A stretch of 64,000 nt of DNA, from positions 186,001 to 250,000 of the forward strand of contig JASVEC010000001.1 in the NCBI GenBank assembly GCA_030770535.1, given 5' to 3'. A program made the position numbers and the translations under genes. The notes under the pieces are model-generated. The model was not told where the DNA came from, searched no databases, and saw only the letters and a program-made list of their open reading frames with translations. The stretch is from Batkoa obscura (Eukaryota > Entomophthoromycota > Entomophthoromycetes > Entomophthorales > Batkoaceae). Positions 43,782 to 54,741 of the stretch are shown in pieces; the stretch's first letter is position 1; the number at the start of each line of letters is the position of its first letter.

Positions 43782-44580
43782 TGCTAAGGATTAAGTACAA
43801 TTGCTTCAGTGTATAATTATATATAGTATGATGATCAACTCTTGTCAAGTTTTTCCATTTACAAAGTCAATATTTGAATATAAATGGTGTAAAACATACA
43901 TATATTAAGCTAGATAAAGTAATTTCATGTAGTATGCTTAAAGTAATCTCATTTTTAGTAATAACATATATCTTTATAATGATCAATGTTTTTGAAAACA
44001 ATAGGGATTGGTTTTCAATTATATTCAATTATGAAGTTGGAGTAGTTGGATAGCAAATTTCAATAATGATAAAAATTAATAGTTACTAATTGACACATTC
44101 ATTATGTGCTATTAAAAATATTAGCTCTAACTCTATTAATTAAGTGTTAAAAAGCTATGAGCTTTAAAAATGCACTACTAGGATCATTATTGAACTTAAT
44201 TACAGATATTATCTATTATTAGTTGCTCTTTAATTCATATTTCAACAACAATTTTCGATTAAAAAGGTATATTCCGTCTGTTGTAAATTTATGTTAATAA
44301 AAATGGTTTATAAACCACAAATAAAGTATTTATAATAGAAACATGATGATGTTTTTAATAAGTATCATATCTTAGAGTAGAATTAAATCCTAGCATTTTA
44401 AAATTTAATAGTTTAAGATAAGAACATAAGGATGTATTCTTAAAAGTTTAATTTCAATACAAATATCAGTAAAAGCAAGCAGACAATTTGACTTTTATAA
44501 ATACTTTGTATTTTTTCCGATTCTATTATAAGCTCAAGTTAATTGGCTGAAATTACTGATTATTTGAAAATATAAAAGTA

Positions 44581-45019
44581 AATAATGATATTTTTCTATT
44601 GTTAATGGCACATAGCTATAAGTCATGTTAGATAATTAAATGGTTTTATCAATGGCATTTTAAGAATGAGTACTGTTTAAATTCACAAATTATTAATGCT
44701 TCAAATTATATAGAATTTTGACTATATAAGCCCATCCTATCTTTTATTACAAAATCATGCTACATTTTTTATGTTAGAATTAAGATAAAAAGTGAGTTAA
44801 CTAGATCATATCTCCTATTTAATTCAATGAGATAAAATTGTAGTGAAAACAAATAAACGTCAATTAAATCTTTTTTGTAACTTATAATGAAGAAAGACAG
44901 CTTACTTATTAAAAAATTAATTTACATAAAAAACAATAACTTTAAAATCTTTTTAAAGATTAACTACATGTAAATAAAAATTAAATATCAAAAATGTTTT
45001 ATTTAATACATTGATATTA
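44581..45019. other. Spacer between inverted arm and peptide gene 5
   Basis: No gene is seen; it is a diverged flank module. Confidence 0.4.
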
Positions 45020-45259
45020 TTAACGCCATCCATAGGCTTTACCAATTCCTCTTTTTGAAAATGAAGGGTTGTATATCTTCTTCTTGTTAAATGTAGAAAT
45101 AGAAGCTTCATGATATTCATCCGATAATTTAATTAATTTATCAACATTTGGTATTAATGTTTCTTGATTTGAATGACTAATAGTTACTGGAACAGTAATA
45201 ATAACAAAAACATTAATAGTTAAGATAACAAATAAAGATTTGAGGAAATGAGGATACAT
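45020..45259 (-). CDS. Divergent secreted peptide precursor 5
   Basis: A 79-residue protein with the family signal peptide (MYPHFLKSLFVILTINVFVI) and a shared LIPN motif in the pro-region, but a different later part. There is one Lys-Arg site near the end (SFSKRGIGKAYGWR), giving a single GIGKAYG-type peptide followed by Trp-Arg instead of Arg-Arg. The upstream KKK in TFNKKKIYNP could be a further processing point. The TATAAATA box is 42 bases upstream, and the conserved block is present. This is the most diverged member and either a degenerated or a specialised precursor. Confidence 0.65.
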   Translation of the reverse strand: MYPHFLKSLFVILTINVFVIITVPVTISHSNQETLIPNVDKLIKLSDEYHEASISTFNKKKIYNPSFSKRGIGKAYGWR

Positions 45260-45300
45260 GATTTAATTATTTAATTATTAAGTTTGTTTATATTGTCAAG

Positions 45301-45308
45301 TATTTATA
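45301..45308 (-). promoter_or_regulatory. TATA box of peptide gene 5
   Basis: TATAAATA on the minus strand 42 bases before the ATG. Confidence 0.55.
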
Positions 45309-45410
45309 CCCTTTTTTCATACCTTTCAAATTATTGGGGGTAGATGTTTTATAGTGCAGAGTAACTATAGTTTTATGTTTCATGCTAAGCTTTTAATAAA
45401 ATATATTTCT

Positions 45411-45450
45411 ATCCAATTGTTTTTGCTTCAAAATAGAATATAATAATACA
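45411..45450 (-). promoter_or_regulatory. Conserved upstream block (peptide gene 5)
   Basis: ATCCAATTGTTTTTGCTTCA then AAATAGAATATAATAA matches the block of the sister genes. Confidence 0.35.
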
Positions 45451-45484
45451 GAATCCTTAACATCATTTTAAAATCACATTACAT

Positions 45485-45586
45485 TAGGGGATATATTCTT
45501 TTGTTTAAGAATTTCACCAGCAATTTTTCCACTTAAATAGCGCTTAAAAATGGAAAAAGTAATGAAACCAAAAAAACACCCCCATT
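45485..45586 (+). mobile_element. MITE copy
   Basis: TAGGGGATATATTCTTTTGT at the left, AAAACACCCCCATTA at the right. Confidence 0.85.
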
Positions 45587-48012
45587 ATGTTCTTAATTTT
45601 AAAACTTAATAATATTGTTAAAATTCGACTGTTTTATTAGTATATAATAAATTTCCTTTTAAGATCCTTTTTTTATTAATAATATAATTTTACAGAAAAG
45701 ATGAATTTAATTGAAAATAATGAGAACTAATTTTCAACTGTATTCTATTATAAAGTAGAATTAATTGGGTAATTGTTTTATATTAAAAAATAACTATTAA
45801 ATAGTTGTTGATCAATATAAATAATGTATTCTACTGAAACAACTATCCTTAACTTTATTAATTTTAAATACTAATTAGACATAATCCTTAAAAATATAAC
45901 ATTAAAATTATCACTAAAATAAAAAAATAGTACTTTGATATAAATTTAATTAATAAAAAGTGATTAAAATGGTATACTCTATTTATTTTGTATTTAACAT
46001 AGAAACGATAAGTTAAAAAAACTATGAATTAAGTATAAGTAATAAAAATTTAGTAAAGTTTTTGAAAAATAGTACAACTTAAATATTAATAATATTTATA
46101 AACTTCCATGGCTTTATGTTTAAATAAAGCTATAAGATTAATATTTTCAAATAACTAAACTTAAAATAACATTAAATTTATAAAAAAATAACAATTGATG
46201 AATAAAGGACTATTTAGAATTACATTATATGAAACTGTTGTCTGTATAAGAAACCTTTAAGGATTAAGATTGAATTTTTACAATAGCATAAGTAAGCAGA
46301 CAATTTGACTTTTGTAGATATTTCATCTTTTTTCCAATTTCATTATGAACTAAAATCAATTGGTTGAAATGATTATTGTTAAAACACTAAGTAAACCCAA
46401 ATAGTGATGACAATATATTTATACAGTTGATGGTATATAACTATAGGTCATGATAAACTATTTATTTTAAGGATTGAAGTATAAAATTCAAAATTGAATC
46501 TCTAATAGCATCTACAACTAAGTTATTTAAAACGTATTATTAAATAACACTTTACCTTCCAACTTAATAAATGAATTTTATTATTATTACACATCTATAT
46601 TGGACGCTTCGATTTATTTAAGACAGTTTAAGAACTTGAAGGATATCAACCTATAGAATATCTAAAAAAGGTTGGAAGATTTGGAATATATGGGAATACT
46701 TTGGCAAATAGCTCACTCTTTTTTGGACAGACCAAGGCTCGAACCTCAAATCTTAGGTAGAGGTGTGGTAATGGCTACTTTTATATTAGTAATTTTTATT
46801 ATTATACTGTCATCTCTCATAAATTTGGATTTTTTTTCTTTAGTGAAGTACTTGAAAATAGGTTGGTAATCTAGGGACTATTTAAAAGATTCAAAAAATG
46901 TTAATAGGATAAAAATAAAATCCAAAACTTCAATATGAAATCTTTTTAACATCTTTATTCAATATAAAGCTAACAAGAATGATAAACAGACTTGCCCAAA
47001 ATTTAAAGGTGACAATAAAATTTTATTAAAATATTATAATTCGATTAAAAAAAGGAAATACAATTACCAATTTAAATAATAGATGGAACAAAACTACATT
47101 AATTGAAGGTAATGTATATCAAATATCAATTACAGCGGGAAATTTTTCCAGAATAACTCCACAACAAAACCATTATTAAACCTAATGAATTGGTAATGCT
47201 TCAAGTATATGGGGATGTTTTTTTTGGTTTCGTTACTTTTTCCATTTTTTAAGCACTATTTGAGCGGAAAGATTGTTAGTAAAATTCTTAAACAAAAAAA
47301 CACATCCCCATATTGTGTTATAAAAAATGAGTTGGTACAATATGATATTATTTTACAGGAAACAGATAAAATACAAACTTAAGATTGATATATCATTAAT
47401 ATTTCTATCGAAACTTACTATTTCATCTACTATTCTAAAAAGAATACTGATTTTAACACCATATATTTCAACAACTTAAAAGCATATATAAAATTTAATA
47501 CTGTTTATTGATAAAAATCCCATAGAGATAATAATTTTGAGAACTTTCTCCACAAGTAGAGTGAGTTAATGTAAAAAAAATGTTTTATTACGTTAAAATT
47601 TATAAGATAAAGTTAAAAATAAATATGACACGTAATAATAAAACATTATAAAGTTATTTTTAACTTTATCTTACAGATTTTGCATATAATAAAAATAACA
47701 CTTACTAATATATTGACTCTGGTATGAGTTAGAGAAAATAGCAATAACATTTTAATGTAATATATATAGGTAATGTAGTCAAATTTATGTCAACTTTGTA
47801 TTACTAATCATTTGAACTCAATTTGTTTAATTTGATAAATTTTTTATTAGTGGTTGGGATTAGTTTCTCCATTTGAAACCATAACTATTAAAGTTTTCAA
47901 TTGGGGTATTATTTAATTTTTCCAAATTTAGTTATGCAATTTTATTGGCCAAAAATTGTAGCTATTCTCAAAAGTGTCATTTTTAACTCAGATGATGTAA
48001 TTTACTTTAAAC
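45587..48012. other. Spacer between peptide gene 5 and aldo-keto reductase
   Basis: No gene is convincing. Plus-oriented conserved blocks lie near 45738 and 46335, a flank module without a matching gene. A 65-codon frame at 46672-46869 has one hydrophobic stretch but no recognised domain. A MITE is at 47207-47313. Confidence 0.45.
47207..47313 (-). mobile_element. MITE copy
   Basis: TATATGGGGATGTTTTTTTT at the left, AAACACATCCCCATAT at the right; among the best-preserved copies. Confidence 0.9.
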
Positions 48013-48020
48013 TATAAATA
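48013..48020 (+). promoter_or_regulatory. TATA box of aldo-keto reductase gene
   Basis: TATAAATA 46 bases before the ATG. Confidence 0.6.
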
Positions 48021-48058
48021 CCAAGTCCAACTAATTTCCATAAGTACTTTATTTTACG

Positions 48059-48952
48059 ATGTCATTAAAACGTACAGCAACTCTTTACACTGGTGCCAAA
48101 ATCCCATTACTTGGTCTTGGAACTTGGAGATCGGAACCAAATAAAGTAGGAAATGCAGTCAAAGTGGCCTTAGCTGCCGGTTATCGTCATTTAGATTGTG
48201 CATGGATTTATGGAAATGAAAAGGAAGTAGGGGATGCTATTAAAGAATCTGGAGTTCCTCGTGAAGAAATATTTATTACTTCTAAACTTTGGAATTCTTT
48301 CCACCACCCTGATCGTGTTGAACAATGCGTTAATGAAACTTTAAAAAACCTTCAAGTTGGTTACTTGGATCTCTATCTCATTCACTGGCCTACTGCTCAA
48401 CCTGAAGGTCAACATAATTTCCCAAGAAATGCCGATGGTACTCTTTTAATCGAACATGGCTATACACTCAATGATACATGGAGAGCACTTGAAAAATTAG
48501 TTGAAAGTGGAAAAGTCAAACATATTGGTATTTCAAACTTTGGAATTAAAAGTATCAAACAAATTCTATCGGAAGCTAAAATTAGGCCTGCTGCTCTTCA
48601 AGTTGAACTTCATCCTTATCTTCCTCAACCCGAGTTACTTGAATTCTGTAAAAATGAAAACATTCACGTAACTGCATATTCTCCTCTTGGATCTGAGGCT
48701 GTACCAAAAGTACGTGAACAAACTGAAGTTGTTGAAATTGCACAAAGACTTGGTAAAACACCAGCTCAAGTACTTTTAGCTTGGGGTCAACAACGTGATA
48801 CTTCGGTTATTCCAAAATCCACTAATGAAGATCGAGTTAAACAAAATTTCCAAGATATTGAGTTATCCGAGGAAGATATTAACAAAATTTCTAACCTTGG
48901 AATTCATCACCGTTTCGCTGTCCCATCTAAAGAAATTTTCGAAAACTATTAA
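48059..48952 (+). CDS. NADP(H)-dependent aldo-keto reductase
   Basis: A 297-residue cytosolic-type protein of normal family length with no signal peptide. The AKR signature is complete: GLGTWRSEP, LDCAWIYGNEKEVG (catalytic Asp and Tyr), ITSKLWN (catalytic Lys), LYLIHWP (catalytic His), IGISNFG, QVELHPYLPQ, and VIPKSTNEDRVKQNF, the NADP-binding Lys-Ser...Arg loop. It reduces aldehydes or ketones to alcohols, or the reverse; the substrate is not predictable. It lies inside the region bounded by the inverted duplication, next to a subtilase and a P450 remnant. A partial dead copy lies at 30010-30280. The TATA spacing matches the other highly expressed-looking genes here. Confidence 0.93.
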   Translation: MSLKRTATLYTGAKIPLLGLGTWRSEPNKVGNAVKVALAAGYRHLDCAWIYGNEKEVGDAIKESGVPREEIFITSKLWNSFHHPDRVEQCVNETLKNLQVGYLDLYLIHWPTAQPEGQHNFPRNADGTLLIEHGYTLNDTWRALEKLVESGKVKHIGISNFGIKSIKQILSEAKIRPAALQVELHPYLPQPELLEFCKNENIHVTAYSPLGSEAVPKVREQTEVVEIAQRLGKTPAQVLLAWGQQRDTSVIPKSTNEDRVKQNFQDIELSEEDINKISNLGIHHRFAVPSKEIFENY

Positions 48953-49214
48953 AAAGAGAATTTTAAAAAATAAAATGTAAAATATATCTAATATAGTTGG
49001 AGTTTATTTGATTGTTTTTATTGTTTAATTTAAAGAATATTTTTTGATGATACATATATTGTTTTCAAATAATATTATTCGTTAGTACTTTAGATTCATA
49101 TTACTTTTATGATCATTAGTATACTACATCTTATATAAAAAATTAAGTTATAAAGGTGATTAAATATATTCAAAGCTAATCAATAATGGGGTGTTTTTAT
49201 TATAAACAGATTAA

Positions 49215-50714
49215 TTAATACCATGTCTTTTTACATAATTTTAAAGCTTTAGCTACATTTAAAATACCAAAGCCATATTCATTATTTGGTAATGAAGTAG
49301 CAAGATCTTTACCACAACCAAGAGTTGAATAGTTAGGGGTAGCTGATTCCCTTAAAACTTTAGCAATAAGGTCTACTCTACGATTAAGATGTGGGCAAGC
49401 GGCAATAACCAATAGAGCAGCGCCAGCGACATGAGGGGTAGCCATTGAAGTACCTTGAAAGACCGCATATTTACCACCTGGAATAGAAGAAGTGATATTA
49501 ACGCCTGGAGCGGTGATATCAATAGCAAATTCTGGCCTTTCAGGAACTGGGCCCATTGAAGAGAAAGCAGCTCGATCATTAGATAAATATTTGGAAGCAG
49601 CTACTGTAAATGAAGTAGGTTCTGTAGCTGGTGGGGATAAAATTGAAGAGCAACCTAATTTACCATCATTACCAGCACATACGGACATAAAAATACCAGC
49701 AGATTTTAAAGCTCTTAAAGCATATTTAAAGGTAGATCGACTACATCCTTCTTCTCCGGGACAATAATAAGAATTACCAATAACATGAGGACGAAGTCTA
49801 GGTTTTGGATTCGTTCCATAAAGGTTAGTTGGTGCTAATAAAAATTGTAAACAACCCAAATAAGATTCTGGGGATCCAAAGTTTTGATCCATATTTTTAC
49901 ATGCCATCCAAGGGGTAGTTGGAGATACACCTAAGTTTAATCCACCAACTGCACTACCCATACAATGAGTTCCATGATTATTATCATCACAAGGTACTTG
50001 AGAATCAATACCACATATTTTGTTGGGCTTAGTTGCATTTGCTACCTTGTTAGCGTCCCACCAATAATAATCATGGCTCAATTTGCCATTCTTATTACCT
50101 AAATAATTTTTACTTAAAGCTGGATGCGTAAAATCAACACCAGTATCAGCATTAGCATACCTTAATCTTGATGCTGCCAATGAAACATGACGTGGTATAT
50201 CGGTAGCATTTATATATTTTAAACTCCAATGAATTTCTTTACCATCCCAAGTAGTATCACCAGCTTGTCCAGCCCCTTGTTCACTATTACCTTGTGTAGG
50301 TGCACGAAATTGTTTATTACTTGTAATTTCTTCTACCTCAGGTAACTTAGCAATGGTATCAATCAATTCTTTTGGTGCTTCCACAGCAAAGGTGTTTGAA
50401 ATTAAATAATAACGATAATTTTTAATCAATCCTTTACTTTTTGCTTGATCTAACGCTTTCTTAACATTGGTTTTACTGCTCTCAGAGTGCTTCACTAAAG
50501 TGTTATATACATTTTCTGCATGAAGATCAAGATCTTCTTCAACCATGCTACGTGAGTTTGTTGAAATAGTTGGTGGAGTAGCAGGTGCCAATTGAATAAG
50601 CACTGAAGATAAACCTACTTTGGAATAATCATTGATTACTGATCTGGCTATGGTTTCACTACCAGCCACTGAATATAAAATGGTTAAATTTAAAATAGTA
50701 GATAAAAGCTGCAT
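49215..50714 (-). CDS. Secreted subtilisin-family (S8) serine protease
   Basis: A 499-residue preproprotein. The signal peptide MQLLSTILNLTILYSVAGSE is followed by an I9-type propeptide ending about residue 135 (NTFAVEAPKELIDTIAKLP). The catalytic domain carries ADTGVDFTHPAL (Asp, about residue 190), NNHGTHCMGS (His), CAGNDGKLGC (oxyanion Asn) and GTSMATPHVAG (Ser, near residue 425). Four or more Cys in the catalytic part suggest disulfides. The insert PESYLGCLQFLLAPTNLYG and the HWSLKYINATDIPRH segment before the Asp recall the bacillopeptidase F-like branch rather than proteinase K. Not a Kex2 homologue: there is no P-domain or membrane anchor. It likely degrades external protein or insect cuticle. 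A TATA box lies about 43 bases upstream. Confidence 0.93.
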   Translation of the reverse strand: MQLLSTILNLTILYSVAGSETIARSVINDYSKVGLSSVLIQLAPATPPTISTNSRSMVEEDLDLHAENVYNTLVKHSESSKTNVKKALDQAKSKGLIKNYRYYLISNTFAVEAPKELIDTIAKLPEVEEITSNKQFRAPTQGNSEQGAGQAGDTTWDGKEIHWSLKYINATDIPRHVSLAASRLRYANADTGVDFTHPALSKNYLGNKNGKLSHDYYWWDANKVANATKPNKICGIDSQVPCDDNNHGTHCMGSAVGGLNLGVSPTTPWMACKNMDQNFGSPESYLGCLQFLLAPTNLYGTNPKPRLRPHVIGNSYYCPGEEGCSRSTFKYALRALKSAGIFMSVCAGNDGKLGCSSILSPPATEPTSFTVAASKYLSNDRAAFSSMGPVPERPEFAIDITAPGVNITSSIPGGKYAVFQGTSMATPHVAGAALLVIAACPHLNRRVDLIAKVLRESATPNYSTLGCGKDLATSLPNNEYGFGILNVAKALKLCKKTWY

Positions 50715-50756
50715 TTTATTTTATTTTTTAATCTCATTTTATATCAAAAGTTAACA

Positions 50757-50764
50757 TTTATATA
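50757..50764 (-). promoter_or_regulatory. TATA box of subtilase gene
   Basis: TATATAAA on the minus strand about 43 bases before the ATG. Confidence 0.6.
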
Positions 50765-51287
50765 GCCTCCTTTGATTTTCAAATTTTTAGTAAATAAATT
50801 TAGTTTGGGAAATCAAGTCATTTAATTATGCAATGAAATGAGATTTCAACTCAAATGATTTGTCATTGTTTTTAAAAAAAATCATGGGATTTTATTTTTA
50901 TTAAAGGTATAAAGCCTTACAACTCTCAAAACATAAATATATAAAAGTATAATAATGGAATTCAGTTAGGTTTTCATATAAGCTTATATCGTTGTTGGTA
51001 AGATATATCTTTTATATTTTAAATGATAAAAATGTAATCGATTCATTTAGTTAAATTTTGAGGTATAATTGTGTAAATGTGATATTTAAAAATTCTTATT
51101 TTAAGTCATTTAGTAGTTTATTACTAGAAAAATAATGTGACTATACTTGTTTCCTTTAAAATAAGCTATTTTAATGCTAGTAAATATTTTTTTAAGTTAT
51201 ATAAGCTAATAATAGGATACAATACAGCTTTAAAAGATAATAATAAAGTTTCATTTCCTATTCATCGTATTCTTTTTATTTATGCTT
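50765..51287. other. Intergenic region
   Basis: Nothing recognisable lies between the subtilase promoter and the P450 stop. Confidence 0.4.
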
Positions 51288-52777
51288 TTATAATAGCTCA
51301 AAATTTAAATATAAATCTTTAGCTGTAAAGAGATAAACATTTTTTAACTCCAAATCAGAACCATGATATTGTGGTGTACTATTAGGATAGGTTATTTTAT
51401 ATCTCAACAATATCATTACAATTACTACTTTTTGTTCCAGCAATGAAAATTTCATACCAATACAAAGCCTTTCTCCACCACCAAATACTGCCCAAGATAA
51501 AGGATTGATATGGGAATTGCTATTTAAAAATCTTTCAGGTTTAAATTTTTCGGGTTCGCCCCAATACTGTTTGTCCCTGTTAATAGAATAGATACTTAAT
51601 ATAACGTTGGTGTCTTTTGGTATCGTATAATTATCAACTATTACGTCTTTACTAGTTTTTCTTAAATTCAATTCTGGTACCGGTAGATAAAGTCTTAAAC
51701 TTTCTTTGACTACCGCTTCTAAATAATTCATCTGTTTGATTTGATCAATGTTTGGGCAAATTGAATCATAAGAATCACCATTACTATACTTTGTTAACTT
51801 CATGATGTCCATTATTTCTTGTCGTAATTTATGTTGAACGGATGGATTTTGAGCTAGAAAATGAAGGATTACAGATAAACCAAAAGAAGTAGTATCATGA
51901 CCAGCTAATAAAAATATCATTAACTTATCTCGAATTTCTTTCCCGTTAAATTGAATTTCGGGATTTAAAGTAGCTTTTACCATTGACGTTAAAATGTTGT
52001 TGCTATTTTTTATATCATTATTTAATATTTGTTCTTTTTTGTTGTTTATCATTATTTTAAACTGTTCATCTAGTTTATCTAATGACTTGTATACTGATTT
52101 TCTAAATGGATTTTTTGGTGTATCTAAGAAATCAAATATAAAATAAAAGGGATTTGCAGGTTCTCTAGCAACTTGGTTATAACATGTGGTAAACATACAG
52201 TTCTCATTTAATATAGAATCAAAATCAACCCCCATAATCCCTTTCCCTAACGAATTCATAGCAATACCCTGCATATATTTACTGATATCTACCTTTATTC
52301 CATTATATCTATTATCTACCAAATCAAAAAATTGGCACGTATAAGTGGAAAAAATAGATACATCAATTGTTTTTTAAACGGAGGATTTAGTATCATACGA
52401 TGTCTTTTCCATACTTCATAATTTGAAAACCCCAAATTAACGCCCATAAACTTAGAAAATAGTCGATTAGGATCAGCTTCAACTGGTACCACTCTTTGAA
52501 ATGCATTACTATCAGTATATATTTTATGCGCTGCTTCAAGTGATGACAAAGCTACATTCCATATACCATCTCTCCAAACTGCTTGTACCTTATTATCATG
52601 AAGTCGCTTATTGAGTAAACTTTCGATTTTTTTATCTCTAGCTTTATTTTCAAATTGTACTTTGATACATTCAAATAAACTTGGTGAAAGTATATGTTTT
52701 AATTTATTGGGCTTCTTAAGGAAAGAGTAAATCAAAAAGAGTATACCAAGTATCAGGGCCAATGTTAAATACAGCAT
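51288..52777 (-). pseudogene. Cytochrome P450 with an apparent frameshift
   Basis: Two overlapping minus-strand frames together make one P450 of about 495 residues. The first, from the true ATG at 52777 (MLYLTLALILGILFLIYSF, a membrane anchor), runs through RMILNPPFKK and stops near 52316. The second continues from about 52340 (QFFDLVDNRYNG) through AGHDTTS (I-helix), KESLRLY (ExxR), PERFLN and FGGGERLCIGMKF (heme Cys). A one-base change near 52335-52345 would explain the break; no GT...AG intron of reasonable length restores the frame. It is either a recent pseudogene or an assembly error. All core motifs are intact, so loss must be recent. Function, if any, would be heme-dependent oxidation at the ER membrane. 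Confidence 0.8.
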
Positions 52778-52828
52778 TGTGATTTTTTTTGAAAACAATA
52801 TAAAAGTTATTTTTTCGCTTATAGATCT

Positions 52829-52836
52829 TATTTATA
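52829..52836 (-). promoter_or_regulatory. TATA box of the P450 gene
   Basis: TATAAATA on the minus strand 52 bases upstream of ATG 52777, supporting that start. Confidence 0.55.
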
Positions 52837-53781
52837 CTAAAACAATATCAGGTTTTTATATTCTTTTACATTAAATGTCCAATTAAATCGTGTCATATTT
52901 AAACTCATTTTACTTTGTGATGTTGATATATTTTTCAAAACCTATTACTTATAATAATAAAGTGTAAAACTAGAACATGGTTTATGATCATTTATTTTAT
53001 TTTATACTACAAGTGCCATCCAAATTTACTACTAACAGTATTTTGGTTTTAAAACAAAAGGTTCGTTTCTTATCTATTTCTAAAGCTTTAAAAATATTGT
53101 GTTTAATACTGGTAGTAAAGTATAAAAGGTATATGTACGTTATTCATTTTACTGGAACTTTGTTAAAATTTTTTCTTAAAAGGCTATACACACTTTGAAA
53201 ACTATTAGCGAAAGCTAAGTGCTGTCAAATGTCATCAAAAATTGTTAAAATCTATTAGAAATTCCTAATCTTTTTACAAAGAAATTGACAAAATACCATA
53301 AAGCAGAATACATCTTGAAACATTCAAAAAGTCAAGCCTTGTACAATCGTAACTAGAATTAAGACTTAAACTTATGCAAGAGCTTTGCTTGATCTGATTT
53401 TGTTAGCCCTATGTAATTAGATGATATAACTTTTCAGAGGAAACCAAATGCTATGCATTTAAAATGCCTTCTGTGCTTTCAAGCAACTTTATAAAAACCC
53501 AGTTTGGTATTATTCATTAGGGTAATTCTAATCACCTATTATTCGCAAATTTTAATAACCATTATGATTGAACTGAGTATTAGATAATATACACCAGAAC
53601 ACTTTTTTGTTTTGTTATTTCTTCCGTTTTCTATCCAGCATGAAACAGAAAATTATTCGAGTAAGGGCTTAAGATATTATCTGAATTTTTGAAGTATCCT
53701 TAAAAGTTGATTATAAAGTTGACTGAAAGCTATATGAGTTAAATTTAATAAATTGGAAAGAGTATTTTAATATTAATGCAG
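52837..53781. other. Intergenic region, possible peptide-gene relic
   Basis: No clear gene. Near 53130 the translation MYVIHFTGTLLKFFL resembles the start of the peptide precursors (MYTHFIGTLFTILI), but no Arg-Arg repeats follow. Confidence 0.3.
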
Positions 53782-53900
53782 ATTTGATGGAATGAATCGA
53801 CGTAAGGGTATGAAGTAACTGCCCAATTACTACAATTTTTACATAATTGTAGTAATTGGGCAGCTACTTTATACCCTCACGCTGGTCCACTTAATCAAAT
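53782..53900. repeat. Foldback (long hairpin) element
   Basis: Arms 53801-53837 and 53845-53881 are inverted complements with few mismatches around a 7-base loop (TTTACAT). The innermost part, CTGCCCAATTACTACAATT, is perfect. Weaker pairing (ATTTGAT/ATCAAAT) extends the arms to about 53782-53900. It is immediately followed by a MITE. It could be a foldback MITE or a strong hairpin transcript. Confidence 0.75.
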
Positions 53901-53906
53901 GTACAT

Positions 53907-54002
53907 TAGGAGGTGTTTTTTTGTTTAAGAATTTTACTAGCAACTTTTCTACTCAAGCAGCGCTTAAAAAATGGAAAAAGTGATGAACCCAAAAAAAACT
54001 GC
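53907..54002 (+). mobile_element. MITE copy
   Basis: TAGGAGGTGTTTTTTTGTTT at the left; right end AAAAAAAACTGCGC is eroded. Confidence 0.78.
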
Positions 54003-54590
54003 GCAAGATATATACCATAATTTTATTCTTAGTTTTAACATAAACTTATTGCTTAATCTGTTTTAATAAAAAAATTATTGTTTATATCACTAACTAGAAG
54101 TAACTGCTTCTTTGGATGTTAGTTGCCCTTAGAAATACTTTATTGATACAATGAAATCCTTAAATTTTAATAAGTCATATTTCTCATGATTAACAATCTT
54201 CCAAACCATCATTTCTTAATGCCTTGGTTGAATCTTATTTTATTAGTTTAAAAATAGTTTCTTATGTTTGCATTATGCATACAAATTTTAATTTTATTAA
54301 TGAGTTGATCTATTGTTACCCGTATTTATAAATTCATATTGGATGATTATGATTAAACTTAATAAAATAGAAGAATAAACCTTAAACTAAATAAGCATAT
54401 GGGGATGTATTTTTTTGTTTAAGAATTTTACCAATAGTCTTTCCACTCGAATAGCGCTTAAAAAATGAAAAAGTGATGAAGTCAAAAAAATACCCCCATA
54501 TTGTAAAGCTATAGATTGTTAACAAAAACTGATGGATTTAAAAATTAAGGGTTCAACTCAATGTGATAAAAAATGGTAATAAGAATAACT
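54003..54590. other. Spacer upstream of peptide gene 6
   Basis: No gene; holds one MITE at 54398-54501. Confidence 0.4.
54398..54501 (+). mobile_element. MITE copy
   Basis: TATGGGGATGTATTTTTTTG at the left, AAAATACCCCCATAT at the right. Confidence 0.88.
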
Positions 54591-54630
54591 ACTATTGTAT
54601 CCTATTATAAAACAAAAATAATTGGCTAAT
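54591..54630 (+). promoter_or_regulatory. Conserved upstream block (peptide gene 6)
   Basis: TTGTATCCTATTATAAAACA then AAAATAATTGGCTAA is the same block, in the same orientation relative to its gene, as on the minus-strand side of the cluster. Confidence 0.4.
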
Positions 54631-54741
54631 ACTGTATCTTAATACAGGTATATCAAATATATAATTATAAAATAAGTCAAGTGCAATAACAGTAACAATT
54701 TAATAGTATCTTTCAATAGTTTATTAGATACGAAAAAAGGG

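Larger units (their letters stand above)
42789..44580 (+). repeat. Left arm of a 1,792-bp inverted duplication
   Basis: Matches 55788-57579 in inverse complement from end to end with equal length (every paired coordinate sums to 100368). I see about five single-base differences in the parts compared. It carries peptide gene 4 and two MITEs. Beyond 44580 the two loci remain homologous but diverge sharply (44581-44650 against 55740-55787). Confidence 0.93.

Noticed and set aside
46690-46790. tRNA-like string (GGTTCGAGCC on the minus strand)
   Set aside because: It resembles a B box, but the arms do not pair into a cloverleaf and there is no matching A box or acceptor stem.
46672-46869. 65-codon plus-strand frame with one hydrophobic segment
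   Set aside because: No family, no signal peptide at the start and no clear promoter; it could be a small membrane protein but support is too weak.
48986-49090. CATATATTGTTTTCAAATAATATTA near 49053, matching the outer end of the 8.7-11.7 kb transposon
   Set aside because: It may be a stray terminal fragment, but without the adjoining GGGGTGTCC part it cannot be assigned to the element.
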